This document shows, piece by piece, positions 1 through 6,067 of a stretch of DNA of 6,422 nucleotides. The first letter of the stretch is position 1. Each line of letters begins with the position of its first letter. Made by a program: the position numbers and the translations under genes. Source of the stretch: Coxiellaceae bacterium (lineage in GTDB: Bacteria; Pseudomonadota; Gammaproteobacteria; Coxiellales; Coxiellaceae). The stretch lies in assembly GCA_003450655.1 (NCBI GenBank), contig DMFG01000113.1:1-6422 (forward strand). The letters run 5' to 3'. The notes beneath the pieces are model-generated. The model was not told the origin of the DNA and did no database searches. It worked only from the letters and a program-made list of their open reading frames with translations.

Positions 1-1303
1 CTATTGGTGTGGGGAGCTCGGTGTGCTGCGTGTCTATTCTCAACTGCTTGAATATGATTTTCTGGTTATTTAGAACGCTTATGTGTTCAGCTGTCTTTTC
101 AATTAAGATATCGATTTCACTGCAATTTTTGATTCTGCTCATGCAATTCATGAGTAGATAAATCCGATTGAGTAAGTTTTGAGTGAATGACTCAAAAACC
201 GCTATTCGTGAAGTAAAAAATAACGTATTTGATCTCATTAAAAAGTTATAAATACAGGTGATGTAGTTGTTTAATCCCTTTGTTGTAATAGATGAGATGA
301 CGGAGTCCAGGCCTTTTGTACCATTCTCATATTCTTTATAAGGTTCTCCTTGGCATGAAGAGGTATGCTGGATCGAAGATATTGAGGGGTAATGTTGATT
401 CAGCCATTGGTTAGTTAATGCAAAATTAGCATCATTAGCGCTGGTACTACATGTTAAGTTTCTGATCTGTTGTTGTATGCTTGCTCTTCCGTCAACAGAG
501 TGCTTTCCAATAAGTTCAGGAAAACTTTTCACTACCAAGTTTGTTTCAAAAAGCAGTTTAATCAAAGTATCGATTTCGTTTTCAAAGCGCGTTTGATGTG
601 TATGTATAAATACTTTTATTTTCGCTCGTTGATGTTTCCCAAGATCTCGTAAATAGGTGGTAGCTAAAGTGTATTCTTGATTCTTCCAGTGGTTAATAAA
701 TACTTCTAGGTTGCCATTATTGTTATCGAGTACTTGCCATTCATTTTTCGAAAAAATATTGACCCAGGTTTTGTAGCTATGAATGATCTGATTTGTTCTA
801 TCTATAGTCTCTCCAGGCGCATCCCTGCCAACTTCATAGTCTGTTGAGCACGGCTCTTCATGATTATTCATAAGCAGGGCTTCGGATAATAAGTTGTTTA
901 ACTGGTAGTGACTTTCTACAAAAATCTTACGTAAATGGTTTCGAATGTCTAGAAGGTCGTTGTAAGTTATTGAATCAATGAGGGTAATTGCCGCATCGTG
1001 TTTTTCTAGACTGATAGCATTGCTGAGATGGTATAAGTACTGTGGTGTGTTTTTTCTGGTATTATCTAACTTGCGAAACATTTTCATTGTATCGATGATC
1101 GATCTTGATAGTAGTTGTATTACTGCGTCGTGCTCTTCAATCAGGCTCATGCTGGTTAAATTTAGATGGCTCAGCTTGTTGATATGATCAAGGTATCTCT
1201 CTAAATCTAATGATGGAATGGTCATTAATGACGCTCCACCCCGTGGCAGTAATGTGTCTAAGTCCTTCATGTGATTTATTTTGGGGTCTTGGGATGGTCG
1301 CAT
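1..1303 (-). CDS. Large hypothetical protein, 3' end outside the window
   Basis: I do not recognise this protein. The minus strand is open from the ATG at 1303 to the left edge, giving 434 residues with no stop, so the gene is cut by the window. It is mostly helical and polar, rich in Asn, Leu, Ile, Ser and His, without a signal peptide or an evident membrane segment, so a soluble protein is likely. No catalytic motif or repeat unit stands out. The start is uncertain: an in-frame TAA lies seven codons before ATG 1303, which has a weak ribosome site. ATG 1225 (residue 27, MTIPSLD) has a better one, GGAG eight bases upstream. Plus-strand ORFs inside this interval are short and unconvincing. A PmrA-box-like repeat lies at 1381-1397, about 80 bases before the start. 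A secreted effector is possible but rests only on context. Confidence 0.85.
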   Translation of the reverse strand, partial: MRPSQDPKINHMKDLDTLLPRGGASLMTIPSLDLERYLDHINKLSHLNLTSMSLIEEHDAVIQLLSRSIIDTMKMFRKLDNTRKNTPQYLYHLSNAISLEKHDAAITLIDSITYNDLLDIRNHLRKIFVESHYQLNNLLSEALLMNNHEEPCSTDYEVGRDAPGETIDRTNQIIHSYKTWVNIFSKNEWQVLDNNNGNLEVFINHWKNQEYTLATTYLRDLGKHQRAKIKVFIHTHQTRFENEIDTLIKLLFETNLVVKSFPELIGKHSVDGRASIQQQIRNLTCSTSANDANFALTNQWLNQHYPSISSIQHTSSCQGEPYKEYENGTKGLDSVISSITTKGLNNYITCIYNFLMRSNTLFFTSRIAVFESFTQNLLNRIYLLMNCMSRIKNCSEIDILIEKTAEHISVLNNQKIIFKQLRIDTQHTELPTPI

Positions 1304-1380
1304 GGATTGTTTTCTATCGTATTATTATTTTGATGGCGACTATATAGATTTTTGTATTGTTGATCACTATTACTTCTGAG

Positions 1381-1397
1381 ATTAATTCTGTCTTAAG
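1381..1397 (-). promoter_or_regulatory. PmrA-box-like direct repeat, one mismatch
   Basis: Read on the minus strand the site is CTTAAG-ACAGA-ATTAAT. The enterobacterial PmrA box is usually given as YTTAAK-N5-YTTAAK; this site differs only at the first base of the second half. Both half-sites are palindromic hexamers, so the site reads almost as well on the plus strand. It lies upstream of the large minus-strand gene. No convincing -10 follows at the expected distance; TATATA at 1341-1346 is the nearest good candidate and is rather far. This is a motif match only. Confidence 0.3.
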
Positions 1398-1448
1398 GAG
1401 GATATGATATTGCTTGGCTTATCTATGGTTTTATGAAATTTATGACTA

Positions 1449-1479
1449 ATTGTCTATTTTTTAATTGAAAAAGGACAAT
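1449..1479. repeat. AT-rich inverted repeat downstream of the phytochelatin synthase gene
   Basis: ATTGTC at 1449-1454 pairs with GACAAT at 1474-1479, and inside them a T-run (from 1457) pairs with AAAAA (around 1468-1472). It lies about 75 bases past the stop codon of the phytochelatin synthase gene and could end or stabilise its message. It is GC-poor and has no clean U-run after it on the minus strand, so it is a poor intrinsic terminator. The rest of the 1304-1555 gap shows nothing else beyond the PmrA-like site. Confidence 0.3.
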
Positions 1480-1555
1480 AAATCGCCAAGGTTTCACTGG
1501 TTTATATTTTTTAGTAGATGTCATGATCGATGATTGTGTTTTCATCTTGTGCTTT

Positions 1556-2278
1556 TTAAAGGCTATCCTTAGTTACTCTTTCAATAATGATATACCCCCT
1601 TTGTTGCTGACTAACAGCATCATAGGTGTTCATCGCATCGATCAGCTGGTCGGTCTTAACCCAAAAAGGGGGGTATTTATAACGAGAAACATCTAATATC
1701 AAGATCGAGTCTGAGCTTTTATCGTAGGCTGCTGCTGCAGAGATGTGGCCATAGCCTGTTTGATGCAGTATTGATCGATGATAGTTAATCAGTATGTACT
1801 GGTTGGAAGAGTTCAGTCTTTGGATTAATTCTTTTTTGATATGAGGTGTCTTGTTAGATACGTGATGGGCTATTGCACGCACTTTAGGGATGGCATTAAG
1901 TAATTGGGTTTCTTCATCCAGTGTCACGCCTTGTCGTTTAACAAGTTGTGTTGTGATACCTGCTTTTATGACTTGCGTTGTAAAGATATTGTCTTGATTC
2001 CAGAGGGAATAGGGATGCAGGGAAGTGACAGGAGGTGGTGGAATCTTGAGCGCGTTGAGAATCATGGCAGCTGACGCTGGTCCACAATAGGATTTATTCT
2101 GTTGAGTGGTGAAATAGTGAACGAGACTGGTGAATTGATGGTGTAGCTGTGTCTCATTGAGTCGAGCTATCCCTTGAGGTGTATCCCAGTAAATAGGACT
2201 TACTGTATTGCTCTTAGCAATTACTTGTGTGGTGCCAATAAACAGTAATAACCCTAGGGTAAAACAAATTCTTAACAT
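1556..2278 (-). CDS. Exported phytochelatin synthase-like protein (glutathione gamma-glutamylcysteinyl-transferase/hydrolase)
   Basis: This 240-residue protein belongs to the phytochelatin synthase family (papain-like fold). The family takes gamma-Glu-Cys from glutathione; bacterial one-domain members mostly hydrolyse glutathione to gamma-Glu-Cys and glycine and make little phytochelatin. Visible marks: YCGPASA with nucleophile Cys65, the family segment ending in WNQDNIFT (93-100), GYGHIS with His178, and ILDVSRYKYPPFWV with Asp196. The triad spacing (113 and 18 residues) equals that I recall for the Nostoc enzyme (Cys70, His183, Asp201). The Cys-rich C-terminal domain of plant enzymes is absent, and the length is normal for the bacterial type. 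Residues 1-21 form a typical signal peptide (LRICFTLGLLLFIG core, cleavage after VIA), so the enzyme probably acts outside the cytoplasm. After cleavage Cys65 is the only cysteine left. The ATG has only a weak GGAA ribosome site. The gene is transcribed away from the HELLH gene. Confidence 0.95.
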   Translation of the reverse strand: MLRICFTLGLLLFIGTTQVIAKSNTVSPIYWDTPQGIARLNETQLHHQFTSLVHYFTTQQNKSYCGPASAAMILNALKIPPPPVTSLHPYSLWNQDNIFTTQVIKAGITTQLVKRQGVTLDEETQLLNAIPKVRAIAHHVSNKTPHIKKELIQRLNSSNQYILINYHRSILHQTGYGHISAAAAYDKSSDSILILDVSRYKYPPFWVKTDQLIDAMNTYDAVSQQQRGYIIIERVTKDSL

Positions 2279-2339
2279 GCTGACATTTCCATGTGTTGAG
2301 TTCTTCGATATAGTATCGTGATTAGCGAGTTTTTTATAC

Positions 2340-2367
2340 AGAATATAAGCTTCTTGTATTTTTTCAA
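2340..2367 (-). promoter_or_regulatory. Candidate sigma-70 promoter for the phytochelatin synthase gene
   Basis: On the minus strand TTGAAA (2362-2367, five of six to consensus) is followed after 16 bases by TATTCT (2340-2345, four of six). Transcription would begin near 2333 and give a leader of about 55 bases. No operator for a metal or thiol regulator was recognised. The -10 is weak, so the exact position is uncertain. Confidence 0.35.
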
Positions 2368-2419
2368 AACAAATAGTTTGATCTTGTTGATTGAATTGTT
2401 CGTCACGAGGAGAGTATTT

Positions 2420-2467
2420 ATGCTAAGCATTATGGCTTCATTGTTGAGGCTAAATAGCCCACGCTGA
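2420..2467 (+). CDS. Possible 15-residue leader peptide
   Basis: ATG at 2420 opens a 15-codon ORF (MLSIMASLLRLNSPR) ending in TGA. It is listed only because an ideal ribosome site, AGGAG at 2408-2412, stands seven bases upstream in a region otherwise without genes. The peptide has no run of one amino acid typical of attenuators, and no clear terminator/antiterminator pair follows. It may well be chance. Confidence 0.18.
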   Translation: MLSIMASLLRLNSPR

Positions 2468-2475
2468 GCAGCCTA

Positions 2476-2495
2476 TGACGTTTTGTGACGTTGTG
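2476..2495 (+). repeat. Two 10-bp direct repeats in phase with the DNA helix
   Basis: TGACGTTTTG is followed at once by TGACGTTGTG, nine of ten bases identical with a period of 10. One-turn spacing is typical of binding sites for dimeric activators such as response regulators. The repeat lies between the two divergent promoters, about 50 bases upstream of the PmrA-like box. I do not recognise the motif as the site of a named regulator. Confidence 0.35.
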
Positions 2496-2543
2496 TCTCA
2501 TTTTTTATCGGTTTTTTTATGATAATGGACATTTGATGCGTTT

Positions 2544-2576
2544 TTTAAGATTACTTTAATAGTCGGCTGGTATGGT
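2544..2576 (+). promoter_or_regulatory. Perfect PmrA-type box with candidate -10, upstream of the HELLH gene
   Basis: TTTAAG-ATTAC-TTTAAT (2544-2560) fits YTTAAK-N5-YTTAAK at every defined position. Ten bases later comes TATGGT (2571-2576, four of six to the -10 consensus), the usual geometry for an OmpR-family activator replacing the -35. Transcription would start near 2583, leaving a leader of about 20 bases. A competing reading is an ordinary promoter, TTGATG (2533-2538), 16 bases, TTTAAT (2555-2560), in which the second half-site is itself the -10. The sequence alone does not decide between them. Confidence 0.45.
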
Positions 2577-2590
2577 TTCCTCAACTTACT

Positions 2591-2596
2591 GAGGTG
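2591..2596 (+). promoter_or_regulatory. Ribosome binding site fixing the start of the HELLH gene
   Basis: GAGGTG stands five bases before ATG 2602 and is the best ribosome site in this part of the window. It supports 2602 over the internal ATGs at residues 25 and 28. Confidence 0.7.
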
Positions 2597-2601
2597 GGTA
2601 A

Positions 2602-3810
2602 ATGCCAAAGAAAACAGCCAGATTGCATCGTTCTCGACTGACTCGATCCGCCTCGGGGTTTCCACTACACCGCATGCCTGTGATGTCCCAGTTTCCCGAT
2701 GGATTGTTGCGTTTTATGGATTTTTCAGGCGTCACTCGTCGGCTGGATCGGCTGGCTAGGTATGACATACTGACAGCGTATCAAGACAGTAAAATGACAG
2801 CGAGTGATATCGATAAGCTGATGATGTTTCTTAAGAGTAAACATCATCAAGGATTGGGAATCAGCAAGCAAAGATACCTCAATTTTATCATTAGTTTTGT
2901 TCGTTATTGGTTGCAGTTGCAAGCACCTTCATTCGAAGAGAGTGATCATATCATTGCCTTGTTTTTTTTAGATCTGATCGAAACCACACCAAATATACTA
3001 GAAGATGGGTCGTTGGCAAATCGCATACGATCTGCGTTCACCATAATGACGCGTTTAAGTAATGGCAGTAAGATCACGATGGCTAATCATGATTTTTCTG
3101 ACTGTATTAAAAATGCAATGTCTTTGATGCAGTGTCATTTTTCTAATGTGATTTGGTTGTTTAGTCCGCAGTTGCTTGCTGGGTGTGGTTGTGAAACGTT
3201 TATTAATAATCATTATGTGATTGCTGTTTCTTCATTATTGGCGGATAAGTCATTAGAGTCTGATATGCCCGAGAATCTATTTCATGAGCTCCTTCATGCG
3301 ATGTCTCACTATGTTCGAACTCGGTCTCATTATTTAAATATTATGATTCACAGTCTATATGTGATGTGTGATCATTTAGCTGCTGTTTTAGATGAGAAGG
3401 AGGGAGTCTCTCTTAGTCGTCTCCCTTATTGGTCCTCTATTCTGGTGTATTATTATAAGGATCATAGGCAAGAAGAAATTATGATTCGTATTTTAGAAAA
3501 ATTGCATTTTTATCCGATGAATTTTATTTCACATTTGAATCAATTAGTGATTGAACAGCAAGATTACATGGGTATTTTAATTAGATGTGCGAAACATTTT
3601 AAAATGCTCGTGATGTATGGTTATCAGAGATTGTCATCTGATTTTACGCAAGCTGATTGTTTAGGTGTTCGTTCGGACTCGCCAGTGAGTGTTGCTCAGG
3701 TTAACGATGAGTCTTTTCCTATAACTTCTTTTGGGGTTGGGGGTGCTGTTGATGCCTATTCTCCAGAGCAGGCTGAGTGTGGCATTAGTGCTTATTCTTG
3801 TCGTTTGTGA
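2602..3810 (+). CDS. Hypothetical protein with HELLH metalloprotease-type motif; candidate secreted effector
   Basis: I do not recognise the family of this 402-residue protein. Its clearest feature is HELLH at residues 228-232 (3283-3297), in the segment NLFHELLHAMSHY. A short hydrophobic segment (NHYVIAVSSLL, 203-213) comes just before, as the edge strand does before the active-site helix of zincin metallopeptidases. His228 and His232 would bind zinc and Glu229 be the general base. A third ligand is not certain; the acidic pair Glu291-Glu292 in a predicted helix (RQEEIMIRILEKL) is a gluzincin-like candidate. The first 27 residues are basic with no acidic residue. The last 50 or so look disordered and Ser/Gly-rich, as secretion-signal tails often are. 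There is no signal peptide or membrane segment. The gene stands alone, divergent from the phytochelatin synthase gene, with a PmrA-type box upstream. Coding is secure; protease activity and secretion are inference. Confidence 0.93.
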   Translation: MPKKTARLHRSRLTRSASGFPLHRMPVMSQFPDGLLRFMDFSGVTRRLDRLARYDILTAYQDSKMTASDIDKLMMFLKSKHHQGLGISKQRYLNFIISFVRYWLQLQAPSFEESDHIIALFFLDLIETTPNILEDGSLANRIRSAFTIMTRLSNGSKITMANHDFSDCIKNAMSLMQCHFSNVIWLFSPQLLAGCGCETFINNHYVIAVSSLLADKSLESDMPENLFHELLHAMSHYVRTRSHYLNIMIHSLYVMCDHLAAVLDEKEGVSLSRLPYWSSILVYYYKDHRQEEIMIRILEKLHFYPMNFISHLNQLVIEQQDYMGILIRCAKHFKMLVMYGYQRLSSDFTQADCLGVRSDSPVSVAQVNDESFPITSFGVGGAVDAYSPEQAECGISAYSCRL

Positions 3811-3817
3811 GTCATTA

Positions 3818-3858
3818 TTGCCCAATAACTTGCAATTTACCATGTAATGCTGTACTGT
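3818..3858 (+). promoter_or_regulatory. Weak candidate promoters for the POT transporter
   Basis: Two overlapping options are seen: TTGCCC (3818-3823) with TGTAAT (3843-3848) at a long 19-base spacing, or TTGCAA (3830-3835) with TACTGT (3853-3858) at 17 bases. Neither is strong. In both, the palindrome at 3847-3874 would cover the -10/+1 region, where a repressor would act. Confidence 0.3.
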
Positions 3859-3874
3859 TACACAAGTACAGTAT
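3847..3874. promoter_or_regulatory. Palindrome resembling a TrpR operator, upstream of the POT transporter
   Basis: CTGTACT (3850-3856) and AGTACAG (3865-3871) are perfect inverted arms around eight bases; three more pairs (one G-U) extend the stem to ten. The core TGTACT-N8-AGTACA has the arms and spacing of the Escherichia coli TrpR operators, whose outer arms are GTACT-N8-AGTAC in trpR itself, as I recall them. The central CTAG steps of the strongest operators are absent. As RNA it could also fold at the end of the HELLH message, but no U-run follows, so an operator is more likely than an intrinsic terminator. Confidence 0.4.
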
Positions 3875-3911
3875 GATTATTGCATCAATATCCCTATAAC
3901 TCATTGATTTT

Positions 3912-3915
3912 CAGG
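3912..3915 (+). promoter_or_regulatory. Ribosome binding site deciding the transporter start
   Basis: CAGG ends six bases before ATG 3922. It is modest, but the only Shine-Dalgarno-like sequence near the 5' end. It favours a 513-residue product over the 527-residue one from TTG 3880, whose added residues are not part of the family. Confidence 0.5.
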
Positions 3916-3921
3916 TTTTTT

Positions 3922-5463
3922 ATGATATTTCAGTTGTTCACATCATCAGGCTCAGCCTCATCAAAAGGAAGAGCATATCCTAAAGCCCTGGCTATCTTGC
4001 TGGGTGCTGAAATTCCAGAGCTCATGGGGCGTTTTGGTATTATGGCGACCCTAGTGTTGTACCTCACTCATGTATTGAGCTTATCTGATACTCAAGCCTT
4101 TGCGGTTTATGGTACGTATTTGATGATGAGCTTTATTACGCCAATATTAGGCGGCTTTCTTGCGGATCGCTTTTTAGGTTATCAGCGTGCTGTGCTGCTG
4201 GGTGCAGCATTGATGGTCCTCGGTAATGCCTGTTTGATCATACCTGATTTATTCGCTATTTATTGTGGTTTATCGATTATGGCGATGGGTGTTGGTTTTT
4301 TTTCGCCAGCTTTGGTCGCTTTAGTCAATGCTTTGTATCGAGATAAAGAAGATGGTCGGGAACAAGCATTTGTGCTGTATTACATTTGTCGCAATGTGGG
4401 TGCGTTGATTGCACCAACGGTGTGTGGAGTGATTGGACTGACTGTGGGTTACTCCTATGCGTTTTTGTTTACGGCAATCTGTATGTTAATTGGATTAGGT
4501 ATCTTTATGAGGGGCCAGCGACATTTGCCGCAGATGACTCCATCGTCTTCTACGTCGTCACAGTCTTTTCTCGTTGTGGCACTGAATCGATTTTTTTCTG
4601 AAAAGCCTTATTTGTCCTATGGTAGCTTGATTTTCCTCTCTATTATATTAGTCGTGTGTGCTTTTATGTATTCACTCAGTCAGATTTTCTTGATTGCGGG
4701 TGGGTGTGCGGTATTAACTATCGCAGTTCGGTTATATCAACGGGCGGATGCTCAACAACGTCAGGGACTGCATGCGATCTTATTATCCATCGCTGTGATG
4801 ATTGTTTTCTTTAGTATTAATCAATTATGTGGTGCTTCCTTTAATTTATTTGTCGATCGTCTTATTCATCGTTCAGTGATGGGATTTACCTTGCCCACCA
4901 GTGTATTTTTTAGCATTAATCCTTTATTTATGATTATATTTGGTGGGTTTTTTATGGCGTTAATCAATAAAATTCGTCGCCCCAATTATGTCACAGCAGC
5001 TTTTACTAAATATGCATTAGCTTTGGGTATTTTTGCGTTGGCTATGTTTGTGCTTAAGTTGGCAGCGCAACAAGCTCATGAGCATGGCATGGCCTCTGGT
5101 TTTTATATTGTTGTGTCATATTCACTGTGTGCCTTAGCTGAGTTATGTATGGTGCCCATTGTCATTGCATTGATAGGTCGCTTAGCCCCTAGTGGTCAAG
5201 TTGGATTGTTGATGGGTATTTATCAGTTTGGCAGTGCTATTGCGAGTTATATTACTACGCACATCGCTAATGTTGCTGCGATAAATTTCCCTTTAACCAG
5301 TGCGCACGCTTTGCGTCATGCGGCTGGGATATATCAGCATGTGTTTGGTGAATTAGCTCTTGTATTAATTACATCCGCTGTACTGGTGTGTGTGATGCGC
5401 ACGATGGTACAGCGTGCTTATCGACAGGCTATTCGTGTTTCGCCCGTCTTAGAAGGTAATTGA
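3922..5463 (+). CDS. POT/PTR2-family MFS transporter (peptide transporter family), divergent in coupling residues
   Basis: This 513-residue inner-membrane protein belongs to the proton-dependent oligopeptide transporter family. About 14 hydrophobic segments fit 12 helices plus the two extra helices (about 233-273) common in bacterial members. Family marks: AEIPELMGRFG at 29-39 (the ExxERFxYYG position), ITPILGGFLADRFLG (72-86), RNVGALIAP (157-165), FTLPTSVFFSINPLF (322-336) and AELCMVPIVIALIGRLAP (406-423). By my alignment to characterised POTs, Glu30, Glu33 and Glu407 are kept. The Arg of ExxER is Leu34, the peptide-binding Arg of helix 1 is Met41, the helix 4 Lys is Ser128, and the helix 7 acid is Asn300. 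Substrate and proton coupling may therefore differ from classical di/tripeptide uptake. The start ATG 3922 has AGG six bases upstream; a longer reading from TTG 3880 has no ribosome site. A TrpR-like palindrome precedes it, and its 3' end overlaps the convergent gene by 46 bases. Confidence 0.93.
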   Translation: MIFQLFTSSGSASSKGRAYPKALAILLGAEIPELMGRFGIMATLVLYLTHVLSLSDTQAFAVYGTYLMMSFITPILGGFLADRFLGYQRAVLLGAALMVLGNACLIIPDLFAIYCGLSIMAMGVGFFSPALVALVNALYRDKEDGREQAFVLYYICRNVGALIAPTVCGVIGLTVGYSYAFLFTAICMLIGLGIFMRGQRHLPQMTPSSSTSSQSFLVVALNRFFSEKPYLSYGSLIFLSIILVVCAFMYSLSQIFLIAGGCAVLTIAVRLYQRADAQQRQGLHAILLSIAVMIVFFSINQLCGASFNLFVDRLIHRSVMGFTLPTSVFFSINPLFMIIFGGFFMALINKIRRPNYVTAAFTKYALALGIFALAMFVLKLAAQQAHEHGMASGFYIVVSYSLCALAELCMVPIVIALIGRLAPSGQVGLLMGIYQFGSAIASYITTHIANVAAINFPLTSAHALRHAAGIYQHVFGELALVLITSAVLVCVMRTMVQRAYRQAIRVSPVLEGN

Positions 5464-6005
5464 GAAGATTTCGCTGGAGGCTGAGAATTTATTCTTTCAT
5501 CAACCAAAAAGCAGTACCTATTGACAGCTTGATAAGCCCTTTGTTGTAAACTGTTATCCCGTGATAAAGTTGGCAATTCTCGTATTTCACGATTCAGTTG
5601 TATTCCTTGCTGGATGAGTTTTTTACTTGCGTGACTGGTTGAGTCTGTTCGCGTCTGTAGTTGCTGTACGCGAGCGGTCATGATATTGCTTAATTCTTGT
5701 TGTGCCTCTGTCTGAGGGGGTTCGGATATAATTGCTTTCACCTCATTTTCATAGTGCTTTATCTTTTTAGTCATGTTGTGAAATAATTCAACATCTTTGA
5801 AAGTATCGGGGTGTATTTTATTTAATGCTGAAATGTAGGTTTGCCCTATGTTTGTAAGCTGACTGATTTTATTCTGAAGCTCAGGGGCTCTTTCAGGTAT
5901 CAGGAGTTGGCGCATAGACTCTTCAATGACTTTTATCATTTGATCACGAATGTCGATTAATGTTTCGTTGTTTTTCGATGTTTTTTTTGTTCGCCTTACT
6001 CGCAT
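5418..6005 (-). CDS. Hypothetical basic helical protein
   Basis: I do not recognise this 195-residue protein. It starts with a strongly basic stretch (MRVRRTKKTSKNN), followed by long polar, Gln/Glu/Lys-rich helical segments with coiled-coil character (roughly residues 20-165), and ends in a flexible Ser/Pro/Gln-rich tail. There is no signal peptide, membrane segment or catalytic motif; it is likely a soluble, perhaps oligomeric, protein. I chose ATG 6005 because AAAGGGG lies six bases upstream. In-frame ATGs at 6035 and 6044 (13 more residues at most) are possible but have poorer ribosome sites. The gene is divergent from the gene at 6133, and its last 46 bases overlap the end of the transporter gene on the other strand. 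The single cysteines at about residues 165 and 194 show no pattern. Confidence 0.85.
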   Translation of the reverse strand: MRVRRTKKTSKNNETLIDIRDQMIKVIEESMRQLLIPERAPELQNKISQLTNIGQTYISALNKIHPDTFKDVELFHNMTKKIKHYENEVKAIISEPPQTEAQQELSNIMTARVQQLQTRTDSTSHASKKLIQQGIQLNREIRELPTLSRDNSLQQRAYQAVNRYCFLVDERINSQPPAKSSQLPSKTGETRIACR

Positions 6006-6011
6006 GATAGG

Positions 6012-6018
6012 CCCCTTT
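6012..6018 (-). promoter_or_regulatory. Ribosome binding site favouring the 6005 start
   Basis: On the minus strand AAAGGGG stands six bases before ATG 6005. The upstream alternative ATG 6044 has no such sequence, and ATG 6035 has only GGTG three bases away. Confidence 0.5.
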
Positions 6019-6067
6019 GAATTTTTTCGCGACATTATCACCATTTTGTTGCGATCAATAGGGGTGT

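Larger units (their letters stand above)
2279..2601. other. 323-bp divergent intergenic regulatory region
   Basis: This gap separates two genes transcribed away from each other. From left to right it holds the phytochelatin synthase leader and candidate promoter (to 2367), a 15-codon ORF with a strong ribosome site (2420-2467), a helically phased direct repeat (2476-2495), and a PmrA-type box with a possible -10 (2544-2576) before the HELLH gene. No tRNA, other RNA gene or clear terminator was seen. It is large for an otherwise compact region, which fits real regulatory content. Confidence 0.6.

Noticed and set aside
470..1187. Plus-strand ORFs of 60-69 residues within 1-1303
   Set aside because: They lie antisense inside the long open minus-strand gene, lack good ribosome sites and have unnatural composition.
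1396..1436. Strong AGGAGG followed by a 10-codon plus-strand ORF from ATG 1404
   Set aside because: The spacing to the ATG is only two bases and the peptide (MILLGLSMVL) is too short and featureless; most likely chance overlap with the PmrA-like site.
2579..2594. CCTCA/TGAGG hairpin that would hide the ribosome site of the HELLH gene
   Set aside because: The stem has only five pairs, and if transcription starts near 2583, as the PmrA-type promoter implies, the left arm is mostly not in the message. It would matter only for the alternative upstream start.
3283..3400. Aspzincin (M35) or metzincin assignment of the HELLH protein
   Set aside because: No GTxxYGxxD-like motif follows for M35, and the metzincin HExxHxxGxxH pattern is not met; only a general HExxH call is justified.
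3855..3871. LexA (SOS) box CTGT...ACAG
   Set aside because: The spacing between CTGT and ACAG is nine bases, or 14 with the outer CTGT, not the required eight.
3847..3874. Intrinsic terminator of the HELLH gene
   Set aside because: The stem is AT-rich and is followed by GATTATTGC rather than a U-run.
1556..5463. A functional unit of phytochelatin synthase plus peptide transporter for glutathione use
   Set aside because: The genes are on opposite strands, separated by another gene, and share no regulatory motif; the link would be speculation.
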